Shown: positions 8,663-16,586 of the stretch, in pieces
Numbering within the stretch: position 1 is the first letter of the stretch
Layout: the number at the start of each line of letters is the position of its first letter
Assembly (NCBI RefSeq): GCF_030530945.1
Contig: NZ_JAUMTZ010000001.1
Location: 268,546 to 332,545, forward strand
DNA from: Kocuria sp.
Lineage (GTDB): Bacteria; Actinomycetota; Actinomycetes; Actinomycetales; Micrococcaceae
Direction: 5' to 3'
Length of the DNA: 64,000 bases
Translations under genes and position numbers: made by a program
The notes under the pieces: model-generated
Database searches by the model: none
What the model was told of the DNA's origin: nothing
The model's input: the letters and a program-made list of their open reading frames with translations, nothing else

Positions 8663-9446
8663 AACCCTTGACCTGCAGCTGGGAGACCTTGGGGTTGCCG
8701 CAGGCCTGTCCCGGGTACGAGACCACCAGCGACTCGTGGCTGCCCGGCGGGTAGACGCGCAGCCCGGTGGTCTCGTGCGGGTTGCACACCTGTCCGATCA
8801 CACCGGGTCGGGTGATGCTCAGCCCCGCGCTCGCGGACGCGCCCGGCTGCAGCGTGACGGCGCCCGCTCCGGCACTGTCCCGGGACGCGGGGGCGCCCAC
8901 GGTGGCGCCGGAGGCGTCCACGAAGGAGACGCCGGCGTACCCGTCCAGGATGCACGGGGCGGAGCCCGTGTTGGTCAGGGTGAGGTTCGCGATGGTGTGT
9001 CCCGCGGCCCCCTGCTCGGGCGTGGCCGTGCCGCTGAGCTGCGCGGCGCTGCACACCTCGCCCGCGGTCACGGCGTCTGCCGCCTGCTGGTCTAACGGGC
9101 TCGCGGTGGGCATGCCCGCCTCCGGCGCGGAGGCCTGGCGCGTCTCCGCGGGAACGGGAGTGGTGTCCTCGGAGGCCTCAGCCGTGGCGGTCGGCTGCGC
9201 GGTTCCGGTGCTCGGTGCGCCGCTGGAGGAGGCGGACTCCGTGGCGGAGGGGGACGCGCTCGTCCCGCTGGGAGAGCTCGTGGCGGACGACGACGCCGTG
9301 GCACTCGCCGAACCCGCGTCACCGGCGGGTGCCTCGTCCGTGGAGCCGCAGGCCGACAGGGCCAGCAGGGCGGTCAGCGCGGTGGCGGCGAGCAGCGGGC
9401 GGGAGGTGGTGTGGGCGCCCCGGGGGGTGGGCGAGGTGGTCTTCAT
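8652..9446 (-). CDS. DUF4232-type secreted lipoprotein
   Basis: The 264-residue product has a lipoprotein signal peptide: basic start, hydrophobic segment and lipobox LSAC at about residues 30-33. A long Ser/Thr/Ala-rich linker (about 35-115) then leads to a compact C-terminal domain (about 125-264) with paired cysteines (GEVCSAAQL, SAPCILDGY, GQVCNPH, QACGNP). This layout matches actinobacterial DUF4232 lipoproteins, whose function is unknown. The 3' end overlaps the start of lhr by 11 bp, so the two are probably cotranscribed. The linker contains one GACGACGCC copy at 9289. Confidence 0.78.
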   Translation of the reverse strand: MKTTSPTPRGAHTTSRPLLAATALTALLALSACGSTDEAPAGDAGSASATASSSATSSPSGTSASPSATESASSSGAPSTGTAQPTATAEASEDTTPVPAETRQASAPEAGMPTASPLDQQAADAVTAGEVCSAAQLSGTATPEQGAAGHTIANLTLTNTGSAPCILDGYAGVSFVDASGATVGAPASRDSAGAGAVTLQPGASASAGLSITRPGVIGQVCNPHETTGLRVYPPGSHESLVVSYPGQACGNPKVSQLQVKGFGG

Positions 9447-9458
9447 GGCACCAGTGTC

Positions 9459-12314
9459 CTACTTTTCGGAGCGCAGTGCGGCCTGCATCACCTGTGCGAG
9501 GTGAACGCCCTCCGCGTCCGTGCCCTGGGCGATCTGCGTGCGGCACGAGAACCCGTCCGCGAGCACGATGGCCCCGGGTTCTGCCGAGCGGATCGCGGGG
9601 AAGAGGGTGCGCTCGCCTAGGCGCTGGGAGATCTCGTAGTGCCCCGGCTCGAAGCCCCAGTTCCCGGCCAGGCCGCAGCAGCCGCCGCCCACCACGGAGG
9701 TGTCCACGCCCAGTGTGCTCAGCACCCGCAGCTCGGGGGAGTAGTCCCCCTGCGCCTTCTCGTGGCAGTGCACCTGGCACACCGCGGTGCCCGGACCGGT
9801 GCGGGTCTCCAGGGTGTCGAACGGCCACGGGCCGCCGGCCTCCAGGTGCGCGGCGGTGAACTCACCCAGCGTGCGCACGAGCGCGGTCACCGCGTGGGCG
9901 CGGGGGTCCTCGGGCAGCAGCTCGGTGATCTCGTGCTGGAGCATCACCGTGCAGGACGGCTCCAGCCCGATGACCGGGTACCCCGCCTCCAGCAGCGGCG
10001 CCATCACGTCCAGCGTCTGCCGCAGGGTCCGGCGGGTCATGTCCAGCTGGCCGGTGGAGTGCCACGTGAGCCCGCAGCACACGGGGCCCGAGGGCATCAG
10101 CACCCGGTAGCCCATGGCCTCCAGGACCTCCACGGCGGCCTTGCCGGGGCCGTCCGCCGCGAAGTTCGTGAACGTGTCCGGCCACAGCACCACCGACGGG
10201 CGCTCCTCGGCGTCACGGCCGGGGGCCCGGGTGCCGCGCGAGCGGAACCAGGAGGTCAGGGGGGCGTTGTTGAAGCGGATCATGCGGCGGCGGGGCTCGA
10301 TCCCGCCGAGCCGCTTGGTCAGGGCCTCCACCGGGGCCAGGCGCTCCAGGGCGTTGACCGCCGGCAGCGCACCGGGGACGCGGGAGACAACGCGCATGAG
10401 CCACGGCATCCACCCCATGGTGAAGTGCGCCATGGGCCGCCGGCCCCGACCCACGAACGCGGTGAGGCCCTGGCGGAAGTGGTGGTGCAGGAACTCTGCC
10501 TTGTAGGTGGCCATGTCCACGTTCACGGGGCACTCGGTGGCGCACGCCTTGCAGGACAGGCACAGGTCCAGGGCCTCGTAGGTCTCCCTGGACCTCCAGC
10601 CGTCCGTGATGTGCTCGCCGCGCAGCATCTCCGCGAGCGAGCGCATCCGCCCGCGCGTGGAGTGCACCTCGTCCCCGGTCGCGTGGAAGGAGGGGCACAT
10701 GGCGCCGGTGTCCGAGCGGCACGCGCCCACGCCCACGCAGCGGTTCACGGCCTGCCCGAACGAGCCGCCGTCCGCGCTGAAGGCGTGCACCGGGGTGAGC
10801 TCGAACGTGCGGGCGCCCGGCCCGGGACGGATGCCACGGTCCAGCGGCTCCGGGTCCACGACCACACCCGGGTTGAACAGGTTCTCCGGGTCGAAGATCC
10901 GCTTGAACCGTGCGAAGGCGTCCAGCGCCTCCGGGGTGTAGATGGTGCTCAGAAGCTCCGAGCGGGCACGGCCGTCCCCGTGCTCGCCGGAGACCGACCC
11001 GCCGTGGCGGTGCACCAGCTGCGCGGCACGCTCGATGAACCGGCGGTAGTGGGCCACTCCGTCCTCGGTGTTGAAGTCGAACGAGATCCGGATGTGCACG
11101 CAGCCCTCGCCGAAGTGGCCGAACGGGATGCCCCGCAGCCCCATCTCCTCCAGCAGGGCGTAGAGGTCCCGCAGGTACTCGCCCAGCCGGGCCGGGGGCA
11201 CCGCGGAGTCCTCCCACCCGGGCCACGCCTCGCCGCCGTCCGGCAGGCGGGTCACGATCCCGGCGCCTGCCTCGCGGATGTGCCACAGGGCGCGGGCCTG
11301 TGCAGGATCCCCCACCACCACGGAGTCCACCACGGTCTCCTCGACCAGCGCGGGCAGGCGGCGGGCGGCGTCGAACGCCTCCTCGGGGGTGTCCCCGGCC
11401 ACCTCGCAGTACAGCCAGCCGCCGCCGCGCGGCAGCTCTTCACCCGCGTGCTCCTGGCCCGGGCGGGTGCGCAGGGCGTCCAGCAGGTCCGAGCCCATGC
11501 CCTCGATGGTCGTCACGCCCGGGACGCGGAACTTCGGCGCCGCGGTGGCGGCCTGGATGGCGTCCTCGAAGCCCATCACGGCCAGTGCGGTGTGCGCGGG
11601 CTTGGCCACGAGCTTCACGGTGAGCTCCGTGATGATCCCGCACGTGCCCTCGGTGCCCGCGAACGCCTTGGCGGTGTCGAAGCCGTTCTCGCCCAGCAGG
11701 TAGTGCAGCCCGTAGCCGGAGACCTGGCGGGGGAACTGCCCCAGCTCGGTGCGCAGCATGGCCAGGTGGTCGTTGCGCAGCCGCTCCAGCTGCGAGGTCA
11801 GGGCGGGCTCGGAGGTGCCGCCGGCCTCCAGGGTGACCAGGCGCCCGTCGCCCAGCATGACTGTGACGGAGACCAGGTTCGCGGCACTCGTGCCCCACGC
11901 GACCGAGTGGGAGCCGCACGCGTTGTTGGCCACCATCCCGCCCACCGTGCACCGGGAGTGGGTGGAGGGGTCCGGGCCGTAGGTGAGGCCGAACTCGGCG
12001 GCGGCCTCGCGCAGCTGGTCGCAGACCACACCGGGTTCGATCCGCGCCGTGCGGGCCTGCGGGTCGATCTCCAGGACGCGGCGGAAGTGGCGGGAGGTGT
12101 CGATCACCAGTCCGTCGCCGATGGCATTGCCCGCCACGGACGTCCCACCCCCGCGGGGCACCACGGACCAGCCGTTCTCCCGCGCGGTGGCCAGCAGCTC
12201 CCGGATCTCCGCGACGGAGTGCGGCTCCGCGACCGCCGCGGGGAGCCGGCGGTAGATCGAGGCGTCGGAGACGTACGCGGCGCGTGTGGTGAGATCGTCC
12301 CGGAGCTCTGTCAT
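9459..12314 (-). CDS. FAD- and Fe-S-binding dehydrogenase (D-lactate/glycolate oxidase type)
   Basis: A 951-residue fusion. The N-terminal half is a VAO-type FAD domain (PRGGGTSVAGNA, THSRCTVGGMVANNACGSHS) followed by an FAD-oxidase C-terminal domain. Around residues 520-600 come ferredoxin-like cysteine clusters (CVGVGACRSDTGAMCPSF; CLSCKACATECPVN). The last third has two CCG motifs (GPVCCGL ~745, GGGCCGL ~878) like GlpC and LutA. Such fusions oxidise 2-hydroxyacids such as D-lactate and pass electrons through Fe-S centres to the respiratory chain at the inner face of the membrane. The ATG at 12314 is chosen; a GTG-type extension of 12 residues is possible. A ferredoxin gene lies 57 nt upstream on the same strand, a plausible electron partner. 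The substrate is inferred. Confidence 0.85.
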   Translation of the reverse strand: MTELRDDLTTRAAYVSDASIYRRLPAAVAEPHSVAEIRELLATARENGWSVVPRGGGTSVAGNAIGDGLVIDTSRHFRRVLEIDPQARTARIEPGVVCDQLREAAAEFGLTYGPDPSTHSRCTVGGMVANNACGSHSVAWGTSAANLVSVTVMLGDGRLVTLEAGGTSEPALTSQLERLRNDHLAMLRTELGQFPRQVSGYGLHYLLGENGFDTAKAFAGTEGTCGIITELTVKLVAKPAHTALAVMGFEDAIQAATAAPKFRVPGVTTIEGMGSDLLDALRTRPGQEHAGEELPRGGGWLYCEVAGDTPEEAFDAARRLPALVEETVVDSVVVGDPAQARALWHIREAGAGIVTRLPDGGEAWPGWEDSAVPPARLGEYLRDLYALLEEMGLRGIPFGHFGEGCVHIRISFDFNTEDGVAHYRRFIERAAQLVHRHGGSVSGEHGDGRARSELLSTIYTPEALDAFARFKRIFDPENLFNPGVVVDPEPLDRGIRPGPGARTFELTPVHAFSADGGSFGQAVNRCVGVGACRSDTGAMCPSFHATGDEVHSTRGRMRSLAEMLRGEHITDGWRSRETYEALDLCLSCKACATECPVNVDMATYKAEFLHHHFRQGLTAFVGRGRRPMAHFTMGWMPWLMRVVSRVPGALPAVNALERLAPVEALTKRLGGIEPRRRMIRFNNAPLTSWFRSRGTRAPGRDAEERPSVVLWPDTFTNFAADGPGKAAVEVLEAMGYRVLMPSGPVCCGLTWHSTGQLDMTRRTLRQTLDVMAPLLEAGYPVIGLEPSCTVMLQHEITELLPEDPRAHAVTALVRTLGEFTAAHLEAGGPWPFDTLETRTGPGTAVCQVHCHEKAQGDYSPELRVLSTLGVDTSVVGGGCCGLAGNWGFEPGHYEISQRLGERTLFPAIRSAEPGAIVLADGFSCRTQIAQGTDAEGVHLAQVMQAALRSEK

Positions 12315-12371
12315 GCCCCAACTCTCACCCACGCGCCGCGAGGTGTCCAAGTGCGTCTCAGCCGGAGGTCC

Positions 12372-12698
12372 TCACCACTCGGGGGCGATCTCGATCTCCG
12401 CCCCGTCCAGGGACTCGGACCACTCCACCTGGCACGCCAGGCGGGAGGTGTCGTGGCGGGTGTCGTCCAGCATCTCCAGGAGGTCCTCCTCGTCCTCCTG
12501 GATCACGTTGGCCTTCACGAAGGTCTCCTGGTCCAGGTACGAGTGGCACGTGGAGCACGAGGCGTTGCCGCCGCACGTGGCCAGGATGGGGAACTTGTTT
12601 CGCGTGAGGCACTCCATGAGGGACTCGTGGTCCTTCCACTCCACGCCCTCCGTGCGTGCGCCCTCGCGGTCGGTCACGTTGATCTGGATGCTGCTCAC
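12372..12698 (-). CDS. [2Fe-2S] ferredoxin, adrenodoxin/plant type
   Basis: The 108-residue product has the ligand set Cys42-x5-Cys48-x2-Cys51 and Cys89 in CGGNASCSTCH and SRLACQVEW. The acidic EDEEDLLEMLDDT segment between them is typical of adrenodoxin-type ferredoxins that serve oxygenases and cytochromes P450. The start is a GTG preceded by AGGAGG. It precedes the FAD/Fe-S dehydrogenase gene on the same strand, though its true partner is not shown by the sequence. Confidence 0.85.
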   Translation of the reverse strand: MSSIQINVTDREGARTEGVEWKDHESLMECLTRNKFPILATCGGNASCSTCHSYLDQETFVKANVIQEDEEDLLEMLDDTRHDTSRLACQVEWSESLDGAEIEIAPEW

Positions 12699-12788
12699 TC
12701 GCCTGGACCTCCTGGGGTTCTCGCCCCGTCGGAATTCTTCTGGGAACCAGCCGCCATTCTAGGCGGGCGCGTCAATCCGACGTCACGG

Positions 12789-12799
12789 GACGACGCCGC
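12789..12799 (+). repeat. GACGACGCCGC repeat, noncoding copy
   Basis: Exact 11-mer in the 124-bp gap between the ferredoxin and thioesterase genes, 24 nt beyond the thioesterase stop and on the opposite strand to it. The context GGGACGACGCCGCACGG closely matches the copy at 2179. Confidence 0.7.
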
Positions 12800-12822
12800 A
12801 CGGTCTCCTCCCGCGCGCCCGC

Positions 12823-13647
12823 TCAGCTCGTGCGGCGCACGGTCAGCGCCTGGGCCACCCTGCCCAGAGGTCCCTGCTCGTCGAAGAGCTCGGAGTGGGT
12901 CAGGCCCACGCCGTCCCCGCCGAGGTCCACGCTGGTGTCCAGGCCCACCCACTCGGAGACCGGCGCCCGGAACATGTGGATCCCCAGGTCCACGTTCGGG
13001 AAGGCCCACGGCCCGATCTCCGCCCGTGGCGCCAGGCCGTTGGCGGCGTCCACCGCGCTGATGAACCGGGCGGTGGGGGAGGACGGCTCACCGGCCACCA
13101 CCTCCTTGGTGATGCGCAGCCACCCGGCACCGCTGCCGGGGCGGGGCGTGCGGGCCACGCGGGCCTCGAGGGAGCGGATGTAGCCGCCGCCCCACACCTC
13201 GTACATGTCCAGCGGCTCGCACTGCTCCAGCGGGGTCAGCGGCTGGATCTCACCGCCGGCCACCTCCCGGGTGTCGGAGGTCTTCAGCCGCCACAGGCTC
13301 AGCCGGATGCAGTCCCGCCCGCCGCTGCTCATGGTGGCCTCCAGCAGCTCGATGGTCCTGCCCGGGCGCAGCACCCGGGTGTGCACCTCGATCTCACCGC
13401 CCGCGATGAACCCCAGGATGTCGAACGAGAAGCGCGCCGGCAACACGTCCTCCCGCGGGTGGTTGCGCTCGATCTCGTGCACCAGCAGCCCGGAGGACGC
13501 CGCCATGTGCTGCTCCAGGGGACTCCACGCTCCCTGCGTGTACAGGGTGGTGCGGAAGCTGTGCTCCCCGGTGCGGACGTAGTGCGCCTGCGGGATATCC
13601 TCCCCGTTCGCGCCCAGGTGGCCCAGGGGCTGCTGCTCGTCGCTCAT
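12823..13647 (-). CDS. Acyl-CoA thioesterase-like double hot-dog protein
   Basis: The 274-residue product has two hot-dog halves. The first contains LVHEIERNHPREDVLPARFSF and strands with RPGRTIELLEATM; the second ends with NVDLGIHMFRAP, WVGLDTSVDLGGDGVGLTHSEL and LGRVAQALTVRR, the usual closing pattern of thioesterase-like superfamily proteins in actinobacteria. These hydrolyse acyl-CoA thioesters. The start is supported by AGGAG shortly before the ATG at 13647. The specificity cannot be read from sequence. It is monocistronic by spacing. Confidence 0.75.
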   Translation of the reverse strand: MSDEQQPLGHLGANGEDIPQAHYVRTGEHSFRTTLYTQGAWSPLEQHMAASSGLLVHEIERNHPREDVLPARFSFDILGFIAGGEIEVHTRVLRPGRTIELLEATMSSGGRDCIRLSLWRLKTSDTREVAGGEIQPLTPLEQCEPLDMYEVWGGGYIRSLEARVARTPRPGSGAGWLRITKEVVAGEPSSPTARFISAVDAANGLAPRAEIGPWAFPNVDLGIHMFRAPVSEWVGLDTSVDLGGDGVGLTHSELFDEQGPLGRVAQALTVRRTS

Positions 13648-13833
13648 GCCGTGCTCCTCGTGGTCGTCGGTGCCCGCCGCGTGGTCGCAACCCGGCGCCG
13701 GTCGTGCGTCGGAGCGCAGGACCGGGCATGCACGAGCGGGCGGGCAGGATGTGGTCTGCGCAACATCCTAGGGCGGGTGCGTGGCGACCCCTGCCGCGGG
13801 GCCCCCGTGGCCCCCGGCGGGCGACGGCGCACG

Positions 13834-14460
13834 TCAGCCGAGCAGCTCGGCCGCCTTCTCGCCCAGGATCCCCAGCCCCACCACGAGCATCATGACCCCG
13901 GCGAGCTTGGTGATCACCGTGCCCACCCCCGGTCGGGAGCTCAGCAGCCTGCGGGACAGCAGCGCCACCGCGAAGTAGACCACGGCGCAGTTGAGCACGT
14001 GCACCGCCCCCAGCACCAGCATCTGGCCGGTGGAGAACCACCCGTGCGGGCTCACGAACTGGGGCAGCAGGGCCATCAGCAGCAGGAGCCCCTTGGGGTT
14101 GAGCGTGCTCACCCCCATCCCCTTGAGGAACTGCGAGGGGCCCCTGTCAGCCAAGGGGATGTCCCCGGTGGTCACGCCGCCCACCGTGGCGGTCAGCGCC
14201 GTGGTGCCCAGGTACAGCAGGTAGCCGGAGCCCACCACGGAGAGGGTGGTCAGCGCCACCGGGTACTGCGTGACCAGGGTGCCCAGGCCCACCGCCACCA
14301 CGGTGGCCACCACCGCGTAGCCGGAGAGCATTCCCAGCACGGAGGGGGACACGGAGCGGGCGCGCAGTCCCGCGCCGATGGCGTAGGCCCAGTCCGGACC
14401 CGGTGTCAGCACCAGCAGGAAGCCCAGCACCCAGAACTGCACCAGCAGCGTCACATCCAT
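13834..14460 (-). CDS. LysE/RhtB-family amino acid exporter
   Basis: The 208-residue inner-membrane protein starts MDVTLLVQFWVLGFLLVLTP and has the family's GPDWAYAIGAGLR motif and about six hydrophobic segments; STLNPKGLLLLMALLPQF is the characteristic central motif. It exports an amino acid by proton antiport. The ATG at 14460 follows AAAGGGGA at good spacing, so the longer upstream frame is rejected. It is divergent from an Lrp-family regulator gene with 97 bp between, a standard arrangement in which the regulator controls the exporter in response to its substrate. Confidence 0.88.
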   Translation of the reverse strand: MDVTLLVQFWVLGFLLVLTPGPDWAYAIGAGLRARSVSPSVLGMLSGYAVVATVVAVGLGTLVTQYPVALTTLSVVGSGYLLYLGTTALTATVGGVTTGDIPLADRGPSQFLKGMGVSTLNPKGLLLLMALLPQFVSPHGWFSTGQMLVLGAVHVLNCAVVYFAVALLSRRLLSSRPGVGTVITKLAGVMMLVVGLGILGEKAAELLG

Positions 14461-14515
14461 GTGATTCCCCTTTCCGGGCGAAACACTATGCCGGACACTG
14501 CGAAATGTGATTGTT

Positions 14516-14530
14516 TTTTTCCGGGAAAAA
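14516..14530. promoter_or_regulatory. Palindrome TTTTTCC-G-GGAAAAA, candidate Lrp operator
   Basis: A perfect inverted repeat with 7-bp arms and a one-base centre in an unusually AT-rich patch between the divergent lysE-type and lrp-type genes. The position suits autoregulation and control of the exporter. The binding protein is inferred from context only. Confidence 0.5.
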
Positions 14531-14557
14531 CGGGGCTGCAATGGAAGAATTACAGCC

Positions 14558-15010
14558 ATGGACGCATGTGACCGGAAAATTCTTTCACTGGTGCAGGACG
14601 ATGGCCGGATGAGCACCACGGACCTCGCGCAGCGGGTGGGCCTGAGCCTCTCCTCGTGCCACCGGCGGCTCAAGGAGCTGGAGCGCTCCGGGGCCATCGA
14701 GCGCTACCGTGCGGTGCTCGCCCCGGAGGCCGTGGGGCTGGGGTTCGAGGCCCTGGTGTTCGTGCGCATGGAGCACACCGTGCCCGCCGTGATCGCACGG
14801 TTCGAGGCCATGGTGGAGCAGATCCCCCAGATCATCGAGGCAGAGCGGCTCTTCGGTGAGCCGGACTTCATGCTGCGCGTGCTGGCCCCGGACCTCACGG
14901 CGTACCAGAAGTTCTACGACACCGTGCTCAGCGGGCTGCCGGGGGTGCAGCGGCTGAACTCCACACTGGTGATGAAGCGGATCGGCCCGGACCGGGAGAT
15001 CCCGGTGTGA
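14558..15010 (+). CDS. Lrp/AsnC-family transcriptional regulator
   Basis: The 150-residue product has an N-terminal helix-turn-helix (DRKILSLVQDDGRMSTTDLA, LSLSSCHRRLKELE, residues ~4-50) and a C-terminal RAM ligand-binding domain (EALVFVRMEHTV, IEAERLFGEPDFMLRVLA, LPGVQRLNSTLVMKRI). Such proteins sense amino acids as dimers or octamers. The ATG at 14558 is chosen because the domain begins there; GGAAGAAT lies 7 nt upstream and could act as a -10 or a weak ribosome binding site. Divergent from the LysE-type exporter it probably controls. Confidence 0.88.
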   Translation: MDACDRKILSLVQDDGRMSTTDLAQRVGLSLSSCHRRLKELERSGAIERYRAVLAPEAVGLGFEALVFVRMEHTVPAVIARFEAMVEQIPQIIEAERLFGEPDFMLRVLAPDLTAYQKFYDTVLSGLPGVQRLNSTLVMKRIGPDREIPV

Positions 15011-15037
15011 GTCACCGGGGCGGCGCGGGCATGACAA

Positions 15038-15077
15038 AGGCCCCCGCGCTCCGGTTCTCCGGAGTGGTCGGGGGCCT
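15038..15077. terminator. Bidirectional hairpin terminator
   Basis: AGGCCCCCG (15038-15046) pairs with CGGGGGCCT (15069-15077), with an inner CTCCGG/CCGGAG stem. It ends the lrp-type gene on the plus strand and the tRNA-Ser transcript on the minus strand. Confidence 0.7.
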
Positions 15078-15084
15078 CAGCCGT

Positions 15085-15174
15085 TGGCGGTGACGGTGGG
15101 ATTTGAACCCACGTTGGCTTTGACACCAAACATCATTTCGAGTGATGCACCTTCGGCCGCTCGGACACGTCACC
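15085..15174 (-). tRNA. tRNA-Ser(CGA)
   Basis: The minus strand reads GGTGACG at the 5' end and CGTCACC at the 3' end of the acceptor stem, then discriminator G and an encoded CCA (15085-15087). The anticodon stem CATCA/TGATG closes the loop CTCGAAA, giving anticodon CGA. A long variable arm (about 15 nt) is typical of serine tRNAs. GGTTCAAATCC is the T arm. A TAAAGT hexamer (15185-15190, minus) is placed as a -10 about 11 nt upstream. Confidence 0.96.
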
Positions 15175-15273
15175 AGCTCACAGCACTTTACAGGCCGGGG
15201 TGCAACCCCTCCAAACCGGGCCCGGGGTGCCGGTGCCGCCGGGGAGGGTGCGGTACGCGGCCGGGGTGCGCGG

Positions 15274-15284
15274 GCGGCGTCGTC
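15274..15284 (-). repeat. GACGACGCCGC repeat, noncoding copy
   Basis: Exact 11-mer on the minus strand in the 201-bp gap between tadA and tRNA-Ser, 92 nt beyond the tadA stop, flanked by GGGCGG/CCGCCC that can form a short hairpin around it. Apart from this and the tRNA promoter I see nothing else in the gap. Confidence 0.7.
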
Positions 15285-15375
15285 CGCCCGGCATGCTCCG
15301 GGGTCGCCCCAGGGCCATCGCGGAGCCTGTTCCAACGCACGCCAGGAGGGCGGCGCTGGGCGGCGGCGCCGGTGC

Positions 15376-15852
15376 TCAGCGGTGGCCGCGGAAGAAGTCC
15401 TGGAGCAGTGCGGCGCACTCGTCCTCCCTGACCCCGCCGGTGACCTCCACCCAGTGGTTGAGGCGGGGGTCCCGCACCACGTCGAACACGGAGCCGCACG
15501 CCCCCGCCTTGGGGTCCCACGCGCCGAACACCAGGGTGGGCACGCGGGCCAGGACGAGAGCGCCCGCACACATGGCGCACGGCTCCAGGGTGACGACGAG
15601 CGTGCACCCCGCCAGCCGCCACTCGCCCAGGCACGCAGCCGCCTCGCGCAGGGCCAGGACCTCTGCGTGGGCGGTGGGGTCCCCGTCCGCCTCCCGGCGG
15701 TTGTGGCCGGTGCCCACCACCCGGCCCGCGGCGTCCAGGACGACGGCGCCGATGGGGACGTCACCGGACGCGGCGGTGCGCTCGGCCTCGGAAAGGGCCA
15801 GGCCCATCCAGCCCGAGAGCTGGATGGACCTGGCGGTGCGCGGAAGGGCCAC
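15376..15852 (-). CDS. tadA: tRNA-specific adenosine deaminase
   Basis: Deaminates A34 to inosine in the tRNA-Arg(ACG) wobble position; that tRNA is encoded at 22.6 kb in this window. The 158-residue product has the cytidine-deaminase zinc motifs HAE (62-64) and PCAMC (91-95), plus GDVPIGAVV and the closing ALLQDFF helix. The start is a GTG at 15852, 6 nt after the stop of the upstream membrane protein gene, because the family domain begins at WMGLALSEA just after it; a longer frame reads through the neighbour and is rejected. Cotranscription with the upstream gene is likely. Confidence 0.9.
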   Translation of the reverse strand: MALPRTARSIQLSGWMGLALSEAERTAASGDVPIGAVVLDAAGRVVGTGHNRREADGDPTAHAEVLALREAAACLGEWRLAGCTLVVTLEPCAMCAGALVLARVPTLVFGAWDPKAGACGSVFDVVRDPRLNHWVEVTGGVREDECAALLQDFFRGHR

Positions 15853-15857
15853 TCGGG

Positions 15858-16538
15858 TCAGCGCTGGATCTGGTGCTGCTTGAACCAGGCGGTGTTGGGA
15901 GCCCGGTACGCGGTGACGATCCAGAGGATGTCCACGATGATCTTCACCACGGTCAGCAGAACCATGATGATGTTCCACGGTGCCGGGTAGATGAAGATGT
16001 TCATGAACCCGAACAGGCCGCCGAGGATGGAGATGGCGGCGAAGACCGTGCCCAGGATGCGGGCCCAGTTCTTCCCCTTCTTGAGGTTGCTCCAGACGAG
16101 CAGGTAGAGCGCGATGCCGATGACCAGCGAGATGATCGAACCGATCGGGCCACCGACGCCACCGACCTTGCCTGCCATCTCGGTGGCGGTGGCCGAGTCC
16201 ATGCCCATGTCACGGTAAACCAGGACGAAGTCGATGCTGTTGACCGCGATCATGCCCAGGATGCCGCTGACCACGTAGACGCCGAGCGAGATCATGGTGA
16301 GCTTCAGCAGCCGGTCGAACACGGCGGGGCGCTCCACGGCGCTGGTGTACTGGCCCGGGTTGTACTCGGTGGTGCCGTACTTCCCGCCAGCCTGGCCGTA
16401 CTGCTGGGAGGCGGGCTGGCCGTCGGCCGGCGCCTGGCCGTACGGAGCGGGCTGGCCGGGCTGCGCGGGGCCGGTGTGGCCCTCCTGCCCGGGGACTCCC
16501 GACTGCGGGTTCCTGGGCTCGTTGGGGGTGGTGCTCAT
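15858..16538 (-). CDS. Membrane protein with Pro/Gln/Gly-rich N-terminus
   Basis: The 226-residue product has a disordered, Gln/Pro/Gly/Tyr-rich cytoplasmic start (residues 1-70) and four hydrophobic segments (about 80-105, 130-155, 165-185, 190-215). It ends in a basic tail. Similar proteins are common in Micrococcales but I do not know a function. It ends 6 nt before the tadA start and is preceded by the ABC exporter genes on the same strand, with about 48 nt between. Confidence 0.7.
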   Translation of the reverse strand: MSTTPNEPRNPQSGVPGQEGHTGPAQPGQPAPYGQAPADGQPASQQYGQAGGKYGTTEYNPGQYTSAVERPAVFDRLLKLTMISLGVYVVSGILGMIAVNSIDFVLVYRDMGMDSATATEMAGKVGGVGGPIGSIISLVIGIALYLLVWSNLKKGKNWARILGTVFAAISILGGLFGFMNIFIYPAPWNIIMVLLTVVKIIVDILWIVTAYRAPNTAWFKQHQIQR

Positions 16539-16586
16539 GGTTGCCGTCCTTTCGTGGGGGTGGAGCGGATGGTGCGGTTCAGGCCA

